A stretch of 6,224 nucleotides of DNA, from assembly GCA_937873555.1 (NCBI GenBank), contig CALMWN010000036.1, forward strand, positions 1 to 6,224. The letters run 5' to 3'. Shown here piece by piece: positions 1 through 6,053 of this stretch. Every line of letters begins with the position of its first letter. Positions within the stretch are counted from its first letter, which is position 1. Both the position numbers and the translations under genes were made by a program. This DNA is from an uncultured Clostridia bacterium. Its GTDB lineage: Bacteria > Bacillota > Clostridia > Acetivibrionales > CALMWN01. The notes under the pieces were generated by a model, which did not search any database, was not told the origin of the DNA, and saw only the letters and a program-made list of their open reading frames with translations.

Positions 1-1
1 T

Positions 2-1432
2 GAATACACCTCATATGAAGTTCCCGAAGATATTTTTAAAGCTGTCAAGGAATTTGCATACGATAGGATGAGAGAGGCTGTTCTTGCGGTGGACAAGCAG
101 GTAAGGGATGAAAACATTTCAAATCTTACTGCCGATACAAAGGAACATCTGGCTGAAGCATTCCCGGAAAAGGAATCAGTCATGTCTGAAGCTTTATACA
201 AGCTGGAGAAGAAAGTAGTCAGGGAGTATATACTTAAGGAAGGCAAGCGTGTAGATGGAAGAAGGCTTGATGAAATAAGGCCTTTGTCTGCAGAAGTTGC
301 TGTTTTGCCGAGAACTCACGGTTCAGGGCTGTTCCAGAGGGGACAGACACAGGTCCTCACAACAGTGACGCTCGGTGCGCTTGGTGATGTTCAGACGCTT
401 GACGGCATAGAGCTTGAAGAGACCAAAAGATATATGCACCACTACAATTTCCCGGGCTACAGCGTGGGGGAAGCGAAACCTTCAAGAGGCCCCGGCAGAA
501 GGGAAATCGGCCACGGAGCATTGGCGGAAAGGTCTTTGGAGCCTGTAATACCTGATGATGTAAGCTTTCCATATACCTTGAGGCTTGTGTCAGAGGTACT
601 CATGTCAAACGGTTCCACATCACAGGGAAGTGTCTGCGGAAGCACACTTGCTTTAATGGATGCGGGAGTCCCGATAAAGGCCCCGGTTGCAGGAATTTCT
701 GCAGGTCTAGTAATTGATGAAGAGAACCCTGACAGGTTTGTTACATTTATGGATATTCAGGGAATAGAAGACTTCTTTGGCGATATGGACTTTAAGGTTG
801 CAGGAACAAAAAATGGTATAACTGCAATCCAGATGGACATCAAAGTCGATGGTCTGACAGAGGAAATAGTCAGGCAGGCATTTGATCTTACCAGGAAGGG
901 ACGTATTCAGATCATAGATGAAGTTATATTGAAAGCGATTCCGGAGCCGAGACAGGAGCTTTCGAAATATGCACCCAGAATAATCACTACCTCCATTGAT
1001 CCAGATAAGATAAGGGATGTTATCGGGCCTGGTGGAAAGATGATAAACAAGATCATTGCCGAAACCGGTGTAAAGATTGATATTGAAGACGATGGCAGGG
1101 TATTTGTTACAAGTCCTGACAGCGAAGCAGGTATGAAGGCCATCCGGATTATAGAAGGAATAGGCAGGGATGTTGAACCTGGACAGGTATTCATGGGTAA
1201 AGTCATGAGAATTATGAATTTCGGTGCTTTTGTAGAGTTCCTGCCGGGTAAGGAAGGTCTTGTCCATATTTCCAAGCTTGACAAGAAAAGGGTCGCAAAG
1301 GTGGAAGATGTTGTCAATGTTGGAGATGAGATACTTGTCAAGGTAATGGAAATTGACAAACAGGGGAGGATAAACCTTTCCAGAAAGGATGCAATGCCTG
1401 ATACCGAAGAAAACAACGAGAAGCAAGTCTGA
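2..1432 (+). CDS. pnp: Polynucleotide phosphorylase, C-terminal two thirds (5' end outside window)
   Basis: The 3'-5' exoribonuclease PNPase uses phosphate to degrade RNA processively to nucleoside diphosphates, and works as a cytoplasmic trimer in mRNA turnover. The frame is open from base 2, so the ATG at 68 is internal. The 476 codons seen compare with about 700 in the family. In fragment numbering, residues 1-75 are the end of the helical linker. Residues 80-290 are the second RNase PH core: GSGLFQRGQTQ at 107-117 is the phosphate-binding region, and EDFFGDMDF carries Asp257 and Asp263, matching the metal-binding aspartates D486/D492 of E. coli PNPase. A KH domain with its GPGG loop lies at 342-345, and an S1 domain from about 393 to 462 (MGKVMRIMNFGAFVEF, GLVHIS). 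The tail is short and acidic. It ends in TGA and is followed by a hairpin terminator. Identification is secure. Confidence 0.98.
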   Translation, partial: EYTSYEVPEDIFKAVKEFAYDRMREAVLAVDKQVRDENISNLTADTKEHLAEAFPEKESVMSEALYKLEKKVVREYILKEGKRVDGRRLDEIRPLSAEVAVLPRTHGSGLFQRGQTQVLTTVTLGALGDVQTLDGIELEETKRYMHHYNFPGYSVGEAKPSRGPGRREIGHGALAERSLEPVIPDDVSFPYTLRLVSEVLMSNGSTSQGSVCGSTLALMDAGVPIKAPVAGISAGLVIDEENPDRFVTFMDIQGIEDFFGDMDFKVAGTKNGITAIQMDIKVDGLTEEIVRQAFDLTRKGRIQIIDEVILKAIPEPRQELSKYAPRIITTSIDPDKIRDVIGPGGKMINKIIAETGVKIDIEDDGRVFVTSPDSEAGMKAIRIIEGIGRDVEPGQVFMGKVMRIMNFGAFVEFLPGKEGLVHISKLDKKRVAKVEDVVNVGDEILVKVMEIDKQGRINLSRKDAMPDTEENNEKQV

Positions 1433-1464
1433 TTATTCTATTCTTTTGGAAATTATATTCATTG

Positions 1465-1500
1465 GAGGGTTGGGAGCAAGTGCTCCCATGCCCTCTTTAT
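1465..1500 (+). terminator. Probable intrinsic terminator after pnp
   Basis: GAGGG (1465-1469) pairs with CCCTC (1491-1495). After a small internal loop, GGGAGC (1472-1477) pairs with GCTCCC (1482-1487) around an AAGT loop. This gives 11 mostly G-C pairs, starting 32 bp past the pnp stop. The following T-tract is weak (TTTATATT), so termination may be incomplete or the hairpin may mainly protect the 3' end. Confidence 0.65.
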
Positions 1501-1512
1501 ATTCTATAAACA

Positions 1513-1539
1513 GAAGGATTATTTGAATATTTTTGGAAT
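1513..1539 (+). promoter_or_regulatory. Possible sigma-H-type promoter for the M16 peptidase gene
   Basis: AGGATTA at 1515-1521 is separated by 14 bases from GAAT at 1536-1539. The sigma-H consensus is RnAGGAwwW, 11-12 bases, RnnGAAT. Both cores and the spacing fit; the R of RnnGAAT is a T here. Transcription would start near 1546, giving a leader of about 36 bases. It sits just downstream of the pnp terminator, where a new promoter is expected, and no good sigma-A alternative was seen. AT-rich DNA yields chance matches, so this is tentative. Confidence 0.3.
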
Positions 1540-1581
1540 ACTTTATCGAAATTATTAATTGTATGATACGCCGGAGGATAT

Positions 1582-2841
1582 ATGTTCAAAAGAACAATCT
1601 TAAACAACGGAGTTAGAATTGTGTATGAAAGGATACCTTATGTAAGATCTGTATCTGTCGGAATATGGGTAGGTACGGGTTCGAGGAATGAGAATGGAAT
1701 AAATAACGGAATATCACACTTTATCGAACATATGCTTTTCAAAGGAACAGAAAAAAGAAGTGCAAAGACCATTGCCGAAAGTATAGACAATATAGGCGGT
1801 CAGATTAACGCATTTACAGGAAAGGAGTGCACATGCTACTATACAAAAACTCTTGACTCTCACATAGACATTGCGGTTGAAGTTTTGGCAGACATGTTTT
1901 TCAATTCAAAATTTGCCAAAAAAGATATTGATGTAGAACGCAAAGTCATACTTGAAGAGATAGGAATGTATGAAGACACTCCTGAAGACCTGGTCCACGA
2001 TATACTTTCGGAAACCGTCTGGAACGGTAATTCCTTGGGTTATCCCATCCTAGGTACACAGGAATGCCTTGAGAATATCAATAGAAATACCATTAAAGGG
2101 TATATGGCTGATAATTATACTCCCGGCAGCTGTGTTATATCAGTGTCAGGTAACTTTGATGAAGACAATCTTATTGCTCTGATAAGCAGAAATTTCGGCA
2201 GCTGGACCGGAAAAAATGTAAAATCCAATGAATATTGTGGTGCTGAATTTGTAAGAGACATAAAAATAAGGGAAAAGGAAACGGAACAGGTACATATCTG
2301 CATGGGGTTTGATGGTATAGAACACGGGAGTGATATGCTCTATCCTCTGCTTGCAGTCAACAATGTATTCGGAGGGGGAATGAGCTCAAGACTGTTTCAG
2401 AAGATACGTGAAGAAAAGGGTCTTGTCTACTCAATTTATTCCTATCCTTCCTCGTACAGAAATGCAGGACTGTTTACGATATATGCAGGGATGAATCCTG
2501 AACATATTCAAACAGTATTGGAAATGATAACTGAGGAAATCAACCTGCTTGTAAAAAACAGCTTTAGTGAGGAAGACCTCTGTAAATCCAGGGAGCAGTT
2601 GAAAGGCAGCTATATTCTCGGACTGGAAAGCACGAGCAGCAGGATGAACAGCATCGGTAAGTCGGAGCTTCTGCTGAACAGGATTTATACCCAGGAAGAA
2701 GTAATTAAAAAGATAGATGATATTACAATGGATGATATAAAGAGTGTTATAAACAAAGTTTTTGATTTCAGCAAAGTGAGCTTTTCTGCAGTAGGAAACA
2801 TAAAGAAGGAATTTGATTTCTGGAAGGTGATAAAAGCCTGA
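1582..2841 (+). CDS. M16 family zinc metallopeptidase (processing-peptidase-like, MlpA/YmxG type)
   Basis: A 419-residue protein, the usual length for bacterial single-chain M16B peptidases related to mitochondrial processing peptidase beta; no signal peptide is seen. The inverted zinc motif HFIEH lies at residues 46-50, with two zinc histidines and the catalytic Glu49. The distal zinc ligand is Glu125 or Glu126 in VILEEIGMYED. The second half carries the conserved GGGMSSRLF element at 264-272, followed by IREEKGLVYSI with Arg276 and Tyr283, the substrate-binding pair of the family. All catalytic residues are present, so it should be active. GGAGG at 1573-1577 is 4 bases from the ATG. In B. 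subtilis the homologue mlpA (ymxG) lies between pnp and spoVF, so the position supports orthology. Physiological substrate is unknown. A terminator follows 14 bases past the stop, so it is probably monocistronic. Confidence 0.95.
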   Translation: MFKRTILNNGVRIVYERIPYVRSVSVGIWVGTGSRNENGINNGISHFIEHMLFKGTEKRSAKTIAESIDNIGGQINAFTGKECTCYYTKTLDSHIDIAVEVLADMFFNSKFAKKDIDVERKVILEEIGMYEDTPEDLVHDILSETVWNGNSLGYPILGTQECLENINRNTIKGYMADNYTPGSCVISVSGNFDEDNLIALISRNFGSWTGKNVKSNEYCGAEFVRDIKIREKETEQVHICMGFDGIEHGSDMLYPLLAVNNVFGGGMSSRLFQKIREEKGLVYSIYSYPSSYRNAGLFTIYAGMNPEHIQTVLEMITEEINLLVKNSFSEEDLCKSREQLKGSYILGLESTSSRMNSIGKSELLLNRIYTQEEVIKKIDDITMDDIKSVINKVFDFSKVSFSAVGNIKKEFDFWKVIKA

Positions 2842-2854
2842 AAGAGCATAAGTC

Positions 2855-2889
2855 GCCTGTGGGATACGAGATATCCGACAGGCTTTTTT
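2855..2889 (+). terminator. Intrinsic terminator after the M16 peptidase gene
   Basis: GCCTGT (2855-2860) pairs with ACAGGC (2878-2883). After a G/G mismatch, GGATA (2862-2866) pairs with TATCC (2872-2876) around a CGAGA loop. Six T residues follow (2884-2889). It separates the peptidase gene from dpaA, so dpaAB should have its own promoter. Confidence 0.92.
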
Positions 2890-2914
2890 ATTTTATCCAG
2901 CGATTAATACAAGC

Positions 2915-2942
2915 ACTCTGAAAAAAGATTATTCATAAGATA
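2915..2942 (+). promoter_or_regulatory. Candidate sigma-K (mother-cell) promoter of dpaAB
   Basis: AC at 2915-2916, a 17-base spacer, then CATAAGATA at 2934-2942. This matches the published sigma-K pattern AC-N17-CATAnnnTA at every specified base. The start point would be near 2949, about 40 bases before the dpaA ATG. In B. subtilis the spoVF (dpaAB) operon is transcribed by sigma-K in the mother cell. Motif and prior knowledge therefore agree, but promoter activity is inferred. Confidence 0.65.
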
Positions 2943-2989
2943 TATTAACATCAATAAGTCGCCGTGTAGTGTATGGGGTGGATAATACT

Positions 2990-3862
2990 ATGAAAAATGT
3001 TAAATTTACCGTTTTAGGTGGCGATCTAAGAAACATCAAGCTTGCAAATATGATTTCTTACGATCAATACAAAATTAACATATATGGATTCAACAAAGCG
3101 GAATTTGAAACCGGTATAGAGGAAAGTGCAGATTTAAAGCTAGCAATAGATGAGTCGGATGTAATAATCGGCCCAATTCCTTGTTCAAATGACAATGAGA
3201 CACTTAATGCTCCTTTTCATCAAGAGAAAATTTTCATGAATGAAATATTCAAGATAATGTCCAAGAACCAGATCTTTATAGCCGGGCGTATCAGCGACAA
3301 GATAACGAACCTGGCGGAAGTATACAATATCTATTCAATAGACATATTGGAAAGAGAAGAAATGGCGGTACTGAATGCAATTCCGACAGCAGAAGGGGCA
3401 ATTCAGATAGCCATGGAAGAGATACCAATAACGCTGCACGACAGTAAAGTACTTATCCTTGGATTCGGGAGGATCGGAAAGATACTCGCTAAAATGCTAA
3501 AGGGGCTGGGGGCGGATGTTTATGTTGAAGCGAGAAAATATTCAGATCTGGCATGGATAAAGAGTTATGGCTACAAAAAAGTTGCATTGACTGAAACCGG
3601 AAGCTACATATCGGAAATGGACGTAATTTTCAATACCATACCTCATCTTATCCTGGATGCAGGCTTGCTTGCCAAACTAAAAAAAGAGAGCCTGATCATT
3701 GACCTTGCATCGAAGCCCGGAGGGGTTGATTTTGAAAAAGCCGGTGAAATCGGGATAAAAGTAATCTGGGCACTGTCACTTCCAGGTAAGGTAGCTCCAA
3801 CGACTGCTGCAAAGTTTTTAAAGGATACTATTTACAATATTATAGAAGAACTGGGGGTATGA
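2990..3862 (+). CDS. dpaA: Dipicolinate synthase subunit A
   Basis: DpaA (SpoVFA) is the Rossmann-fold subunit of dipicolinate synthase. In the mother cell the complex oxidises the dihydrodipicolinate-pathway intermediate to dipicolinic acid, which is moved into the forespore and chelates calcium in the core. The N-terminal half has VLGGDLRN (residues 8-15) and GPIPCSND (61-68). PTAEGAIQIAMEE (132-144) leads into the nucleotide-binding fold with VLILGFGRIGK at 154-164, a GxGxxG dinucleotide loop. The start at 2990 was chosen because GGGGTGG at 2975-2981 lies 8 bases upstream; a GTG at 2969 would add 7 residues but has no visible ribosome binding site. The 290-residue length is close to the 297 of B. 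subtilis SpoVFA. The TGA stop lies immediately before dpaB, so the two are co-translated. The preceding sigma-K-like motif suggests late sporulation expression. Confidence 0.96.
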   Translation: MKNVKFTVLGGDLRNIKLANMISYDQYKINIYGFNKAEFETGIEESADLKLAIDESDVIIGPIPCSNDNETLNAPFHQEKIFMNEIFKIMSKNQIFIAGRISDKITNLAEVYNIYSIDILEREEMAVLNAIPTAEGAIQIAMEEIPITLHDSKVLILGFGRIGKILAKMLKGLGADVYVEARKYSDLAWIKSYGYKKVALTETGSYISEMDVIFNTIPHLILDAGLLAKLKKESLIIDLASKPGGVDFEKAGEIGIKVIWALSLPGKVAPTTAAKFLKDTIYNIIEELGV

Positions 3863-3864
3863 AA

Positions 3865-4443
3865 ATGTTGCTTGAGGGTATAAGAATAGGTTTTGCTCTT
3901 ACAGGCTCGTTTTGTACATTTGGTCAGGTATTGCCTGAGTTGGAGAAATTTGCTGCAGAAGGGGCGGATATATATCCGATAATCTCGGAATCAGTCAGTA
4001 AATTCGATACAAGGTTTGGAAAAGCGGATGAATTAAAACAGAAGCTCAGAACAATTACCGGCAGGGAGATAATAACCAGTATTGTAGAAGCAGAACCCAT
4101 CGGTCCGAAATCCCTTCTGGATATAATGGTTGTTGCTCCGTGCACCGGAAACACAGCAGCAAAGATGGCCAATGCCGTAACCGACACTCCCGTACTGATG
4201 GCATGCAAAGCGCACTTGAGAAACGGAAAACCTGTCGTGCTGTCAATCTCAACAAATGACGGTCTTGGAAATAATGCAAAGAACATAGGAATGCTTCTTA
4301 ACATGAAAAATATTTATCTGGTACCTTTCGGACAGGACGACCCGTTTAAAAAGCCAAATTCACTTGTAGCAAAAACAGAGCTGATAATGCCCACAGTAGT
4401 GGAAGCTTTGAAAGGAAAGCAAATACAACCCGTTCTTGTCTGA
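3865..4443 (+). CDS. dpaB: Dipicolinate synthase subunit B (flavoprotein family)
   Basis: DpaB (SpoVFB) is the flavoprotein-fold partner of DpaA, related in fold to the UbiX/DFP family; both subunits are needed for dipicolinic acid formation in B. subtilis. About 192 residues, close to the 200 of SpoVFB. Visible motifs are IGFALTGSFCTF (8-19), the first strand and nucleotide loop; VVAPCTGNTAAKMANAVTD (89-107), the usual flavoprotein loop; and VPFGQDDPFKKPNSL (153-167), typical of DpaB. Start choice is a close call. ATG 3859 overlaps the dpaA stop (ATGA), but GGGGG at 3853-3857 is only 1 base from it. ATG 3865 has the same G-run 7 bases upstream, a normal spacing, and is preferred. Either way translation is coupled to dpaA. 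It ends in TGA and a strong terminator follows, making dpaAB a two-gene operon. Confidence 0.96.
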   Translation: MLLEGIRIGFALTGSFCTFGQVLPELEKFAAEGADIYPIISESVSKFDTRFGKADELKQKLRTITGREIITSIVEAEPIGPKSLLDIMVVAPCTGNTAAKMANAVTDTPVLMACKAHLRNGKPVVLSISTNDGLGNNAKNIGMLLNMKNIYLVPFGQDDPFKKPNSLVAKTELIMPTVVEALKGKQIQPVLV

Positions 4444-4463
4444 TATACTAAACACTGTTAAAA

Positions 4464-4499
4464 CCGGAAAGCATTTTGAAAGTGCTTTCCGGTTTTTTT
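4464..4499 (+). terminator. Intrinsic terminator of the dpaAB operon
   Basis: CCGGAAAGCA (4464-4473) pairs perfectly with TGCTTTCCGG (4483-4492), and seven T residues follow (4493-4499). It begins 20 bases after the dpaB stop. The A-run before the stem (4460-4463) could make it work in both directions. Confidence 0.95.
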
Positions 4500-4590
4500 A
4501 TACAAATACTTTTTTGATTTAGTAACAGGACGTTCTATGTAAAATGTAAAATGAATATGCAAAAGCTTAAGTAGGATATTACTCTTACCA

Positions 4591-4619
4591 ATATCAAAAA
4601 AAGATATATTATATCAAAA
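4591..4619 (+). repeat. Pair of direct repeats ATATCAAAA, 20 bp apart, with an internal palindrome
   Basis: ATATCAAAA occurs at 4591-4599 and 4611-4619, a period of exactly 20 bp (about two helical turns). Between and overlapping them, GATATA-T-TATATC at 4603-4615 is a perfect 6-bp inverted repeat with one central base. The cluster ends 9 bp before the -35 box at 4629, a position suited to a regulator site. The DNA is very AT-rich, so chance is possible; no known operator is recognised. The rest of 4500-4628 shows only a short TGTAAAA tandem near 4538-4553 and no gene. Confidence 0.4.
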
Positions 4620-4628
4620 CATTAGAAA

Positions 4629-4657
4629 TTGACGCTTTGAAATCAGGTTTTTATAAT
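4629..4657 (+). promoter_or_regulatory. Near-consensus sigma-A promoter upstream of the heparinase-like gene
   Basis: TTGACG (-35, 4629-4634) and TATAAT (-10, 4652-4657) are separated by 17 bp, which is one mismatch from the ideal housekeeping promoter. Transcription would start near 4664 and give a leader of about 150 bases before the TTG start at 4818. Confidence 0.75.
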
Positions 4658-4675
4658 AGGAGTGTAGGTAAATTA

Positions 4676-4684
4676 TGCTATAAT
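4676..4684 (+). promoter_or_regulatory. Possible second promoter, extended -10 element
   Basis: TGCTATAAT fits the TGnTATAAT extended -10 element. No convincing -35 lies 17 bp upstream, but extended -10 promoters can do without one. It would start transcription near 4691, just ahead of the GGAGG at 4701 and the short ORF at 4713. Confidence 0.35.
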
Positions 4685-4712
4685 AATGAAAATCCATCTT
4701 GGAGGATGAATT

Positions 4713-4778
4713 GTGAACACTCTTTTAATGAATAACCATTCGAAGCTTAAGAACAGGAATAATGTTAAAAAGCAATAG
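4713..4778 (+). CDS. Possible 21-residue leader ORF
   Basis: A GTG start 7 bases after a perfect GGAGG (4701-4705) opens a 21-codon frame ending in TAG. The product, beginning MNTLLMNNHSKLKN, is basic and Asn/Lys-rich with no recognised similarity. A competing ATG at 4706 gives only 8 codons. The frame lies inside the presumed leader of the heparinase-like gene, 39 bases before its start. Its stop codon sits in the loop of a weak hairpin (AAAAAGCA 4767-4774 with TGC and TTTTT at 4779-4787). The ribosome binding site is good but the coding evidence is minimal. It could be a leader peptide, or the GGAGG could be incidental. Confidence 0.3.
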   Translation: MNTLLMNNHSKLKNRNNVKKQ

Positions 4779-4817
4779 TGCGTTTTTGTTAAAAATAACC
4801 GGCGGGAGGCAAATACA

Positions 4818-5186
4818 TTGTACAGATACAGCTTGATAGAGGTAAAGGAAGCATTGAGATACGGCAGCGAGGAATGTCCGAATATCAGGATGAATCTTTT
4901 CTCCGAAGCAAGGGACATGAATAAGTGGAAAGAAATAAAAACATCGCCCTTTTACAAGGAAATGGTGGAAGAAGTCGCAAGCAAGGCTGAGAGATATCTT
5001 AAGGAACCTATAAAGGCGATACCCTATTCCAAATACAGGCTTTTCAGTGAAAACGGAAACAGGTCGGAATACCAGGAATATTATTATGACAGAAGAGCCA
5101 GATTGAATGTGTTTGCGTTTTTATCCATGCTCTATGGAGAAAGTAAGCATATAGAAGCACTGGAAGACACAATATGGGCAATTTGA
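4818..5186 (+). CDS. N-terminal piece of the heparinase-like protein (ends at the internal TGA)
   Basis: If TGA at 5184 is a normal stop, this makes a 122-residue protein from a TTG start with a good ribosome binding site. It would hold only the first helices of the toroid (RARLNVFAFLSMLYGE near residues 92-107) and no catalytic residues, so it is not expected to be an enzyme alone. It may be listed as a separate hypothetical protein in automatic annotations. It shares its frame with the downstream piece. Confidence 0.5.
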   Translation: MYRYSLIEVKEALRYGSEECPNIRMNLFSEARDMNKWKEIKTSPFYKEMVEEVASKAERYLKEPIKAIPYSKYRLFSENGNRSEYQEYYYDRRARLNVFAFLSMLYGESKHIEALEDTIWAI

Positions 5187-5199
5187 GATGAATATACCT

Positions 5200-5217
5200 G
5201 GTGTCTGCCGGCACACC
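5200..5217 (+). other. Hairpin 13 bases after the in-frame TGA (weak SECIS-like candidate)
   Basis: GGTGT (5200-5204) pairs with ACACC (5213-5217) around the 8-base loop CTGCCGGC. The loop begins 18 bases after the TGA, inside the 16-37-base range described for bacterial SECIS elements. However, the first two loop bases are C and T rather than including G, and the 5-bp stem is short. The bases also encode the expected WCLPAH protein segment, so the structure may be incidental. Confidence 0.2.
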
Positions 5218-5237
5218 TGCCTAATGGGGGCAATACC

Positions 5238-6053
5238 GTGCCAAAGGAAAGAAGTGATGCTGCAGATGCCATGGATACGGTGATTTACAAGAGAGGCCAT
5301 AAAAAAACAATTGATCTTTTCAGCTCGGAAACAGCGTTTGCCTTATCTGAAATAATGTTCTTCCTCGAAGACAGATTGTCTCCGCTTGTCATATCAAGGG
5401 CAAAAGGGGAAATAAAAGAGAGGGTGCTGGATTCGTACTGCATGATGGATTCCATTATCGGCTGGGAAACAAAAACCAACAACTGGGCAGCAGTGTGCGG
5501 AGGCTCAATAGGTGCTGCGGCAATGTACCTCATGGAAGATTACACCGTTCTTGCTCCTGTGATATACAGGGTTATGGGAGCCATAGAGTCCTTCTTGTCA
5601 GGATATGGAGACGACGGAATCTGCAAGGAAGGTTTGAATTATTGGAATTATGGTTTCGGATTCTTTGTGTGCTTTTCCGAACTTTTAAAACAAAGGACCT
5701 GTGGGAAAATCGATCTCATGGATGATGTAAAGGTGGAAAATATTGCGTTATTCCAACAGAGGGTTATTCTATGCAAAGAAAGGGCAATCAGTTTTTCCGA
5801 TTCCAAAGGGATTTTAAAGATGGCGATTGGGCATACCCATCACTTGAAGGAAAGATTTGATGATGTCAGGGTGCCGGATAAAAAATACAGGGAAAGGTTT
5901 GATGATGACAGCAGCTACAGGTGGAGCAGGATGATAAGAAACTTTATATGGAGCAAGGACATTCCCGCCGATTTGCAGCTTGAAGAATGCGATTACTATT
6001 TCGAAGACTCCCAGTGGTTTCTTTCAAGAATTCTTCTCAAACCTGCCGAATAA
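5238..6053 (+). CDS. Middle piece of the heparinase-like protein (possible restart at GTG 5238)
   Basis: GTG 5238 lies 7 bases after GGGGG (5226-5230), so translation could restart and give 271 residues. The bases before it (5187-5237) still encode family sequence (DEYTWCLPAHL), so this start is probably not original. The segment carries most of the toroid, including NNWAAVCGGS (81-90) and GDDGICKEGLNYWNYG (124-139), the region holding the family's active-site Glu/Asn/Tyr residues. A His-rich stretch GHTHHLKERFDD follows. The last seven residues, ILLKPAE, are not family-like and lie past a sequence junction. Without the beta-sandwich, lyase activity is unlikely. Confidence 0.55.
   Translation: MPKERSDAADAMDTVIYKRGHKKTIDLFSSETAFALSEIMFFLEDRLSPLVISRAKGEIKERVLDSYCMMDSIIGWETKTNNWAAVCGGSIGAAAMYLMEDYTVLAPVIYRVMGAIESFLSGYGDDGICKEGLNYWNYGFGFFVCFSELLKQRTCGKIDLMDDVKVENIALFQQRVILCKERAISFSDSKGILKMAIGHTHHLKERFDDVRVPDKKYRERFDDDSSYRWSRMIRNFIWSKDIPADLQLEECDYYFEDSQWFLSRILLKPAE

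Larger units (their letters stand above)
4818..6053 (+). pseudogene. Heparinase II/III-family gene, interrupted by an in-frame TGA and truncated at the 3' end
   Basis: Read as one frame, this is the alpha/alpha-toroid part of a heparinase II/III-like protein, a polysaccharide-lyase-related family acting on uronic-acid polysaccharides. GGGAGG (4804-4809) lies 8 bases before the TTG start. Codon 123 (5184-5186) is TGA in the context TIWAI-stop-DEYTWCLPAHL. The family normally has Cys there, as recalled, not searched, and the frame continues unshifted. Further family features are NNWAA at codons 221-225 and the active-site strand KEGLNYWNYG around 270-279. After DSQWFLSR (codons 397-404) the frame leaves the family sequence and stops at 6051. 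The C-terminal beta-sandwich, with its His/Asn-rich motif, is absent; whole proteins are typically about 600 residues or more. With two lesions, loss of function is the simplest reading. No signal peptide is visible. Substrate cannot be assigned. Confidence 0.75.

Noticed and set aside
707..1426. 239-codon open frame on the minus strand opposite pnp
   Set aside because: It lies wholly antisense to the conserved KH, S1 and RNase PH coding sequence; its product has no recognisable motif and looks like a codon-bias shadow.
1562..1567. TATGAT as a -10 box for the M16 gene
   Set aside because: A start from it would fall in the ribosome binding site at 1573-1577, and no -35 lies at the right distance.
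4563..4751. AAGCTTAAG present twice (4563-4571 and 4743-4751)
   Set aside because: The copies are 9 bases long, AT-rich and 180 bp apart, with no structural relation; chance is sufficient.
4673..4918. 81-codon minus-strand open frame across the heparinase promoter
   Set aside because: It overlaps the promoter elements and the start of the heparinase-like gene, has no recognisable protein motif, and its AT-rich content explains the hydrophobic translation.
5184..5237. Programmed frameshift joining the two heparinase pieces
   Set aside because: Both pieces are already in the same frame; only the TGA codon separates them, so no shift is needed.
5495..5725. 76-codon plus-strand frame inside the heparinase-like region
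   Set aside because: The frame used by heparinase-family sequence here is the other one; the product is Arg/Cys-rich with no domain.
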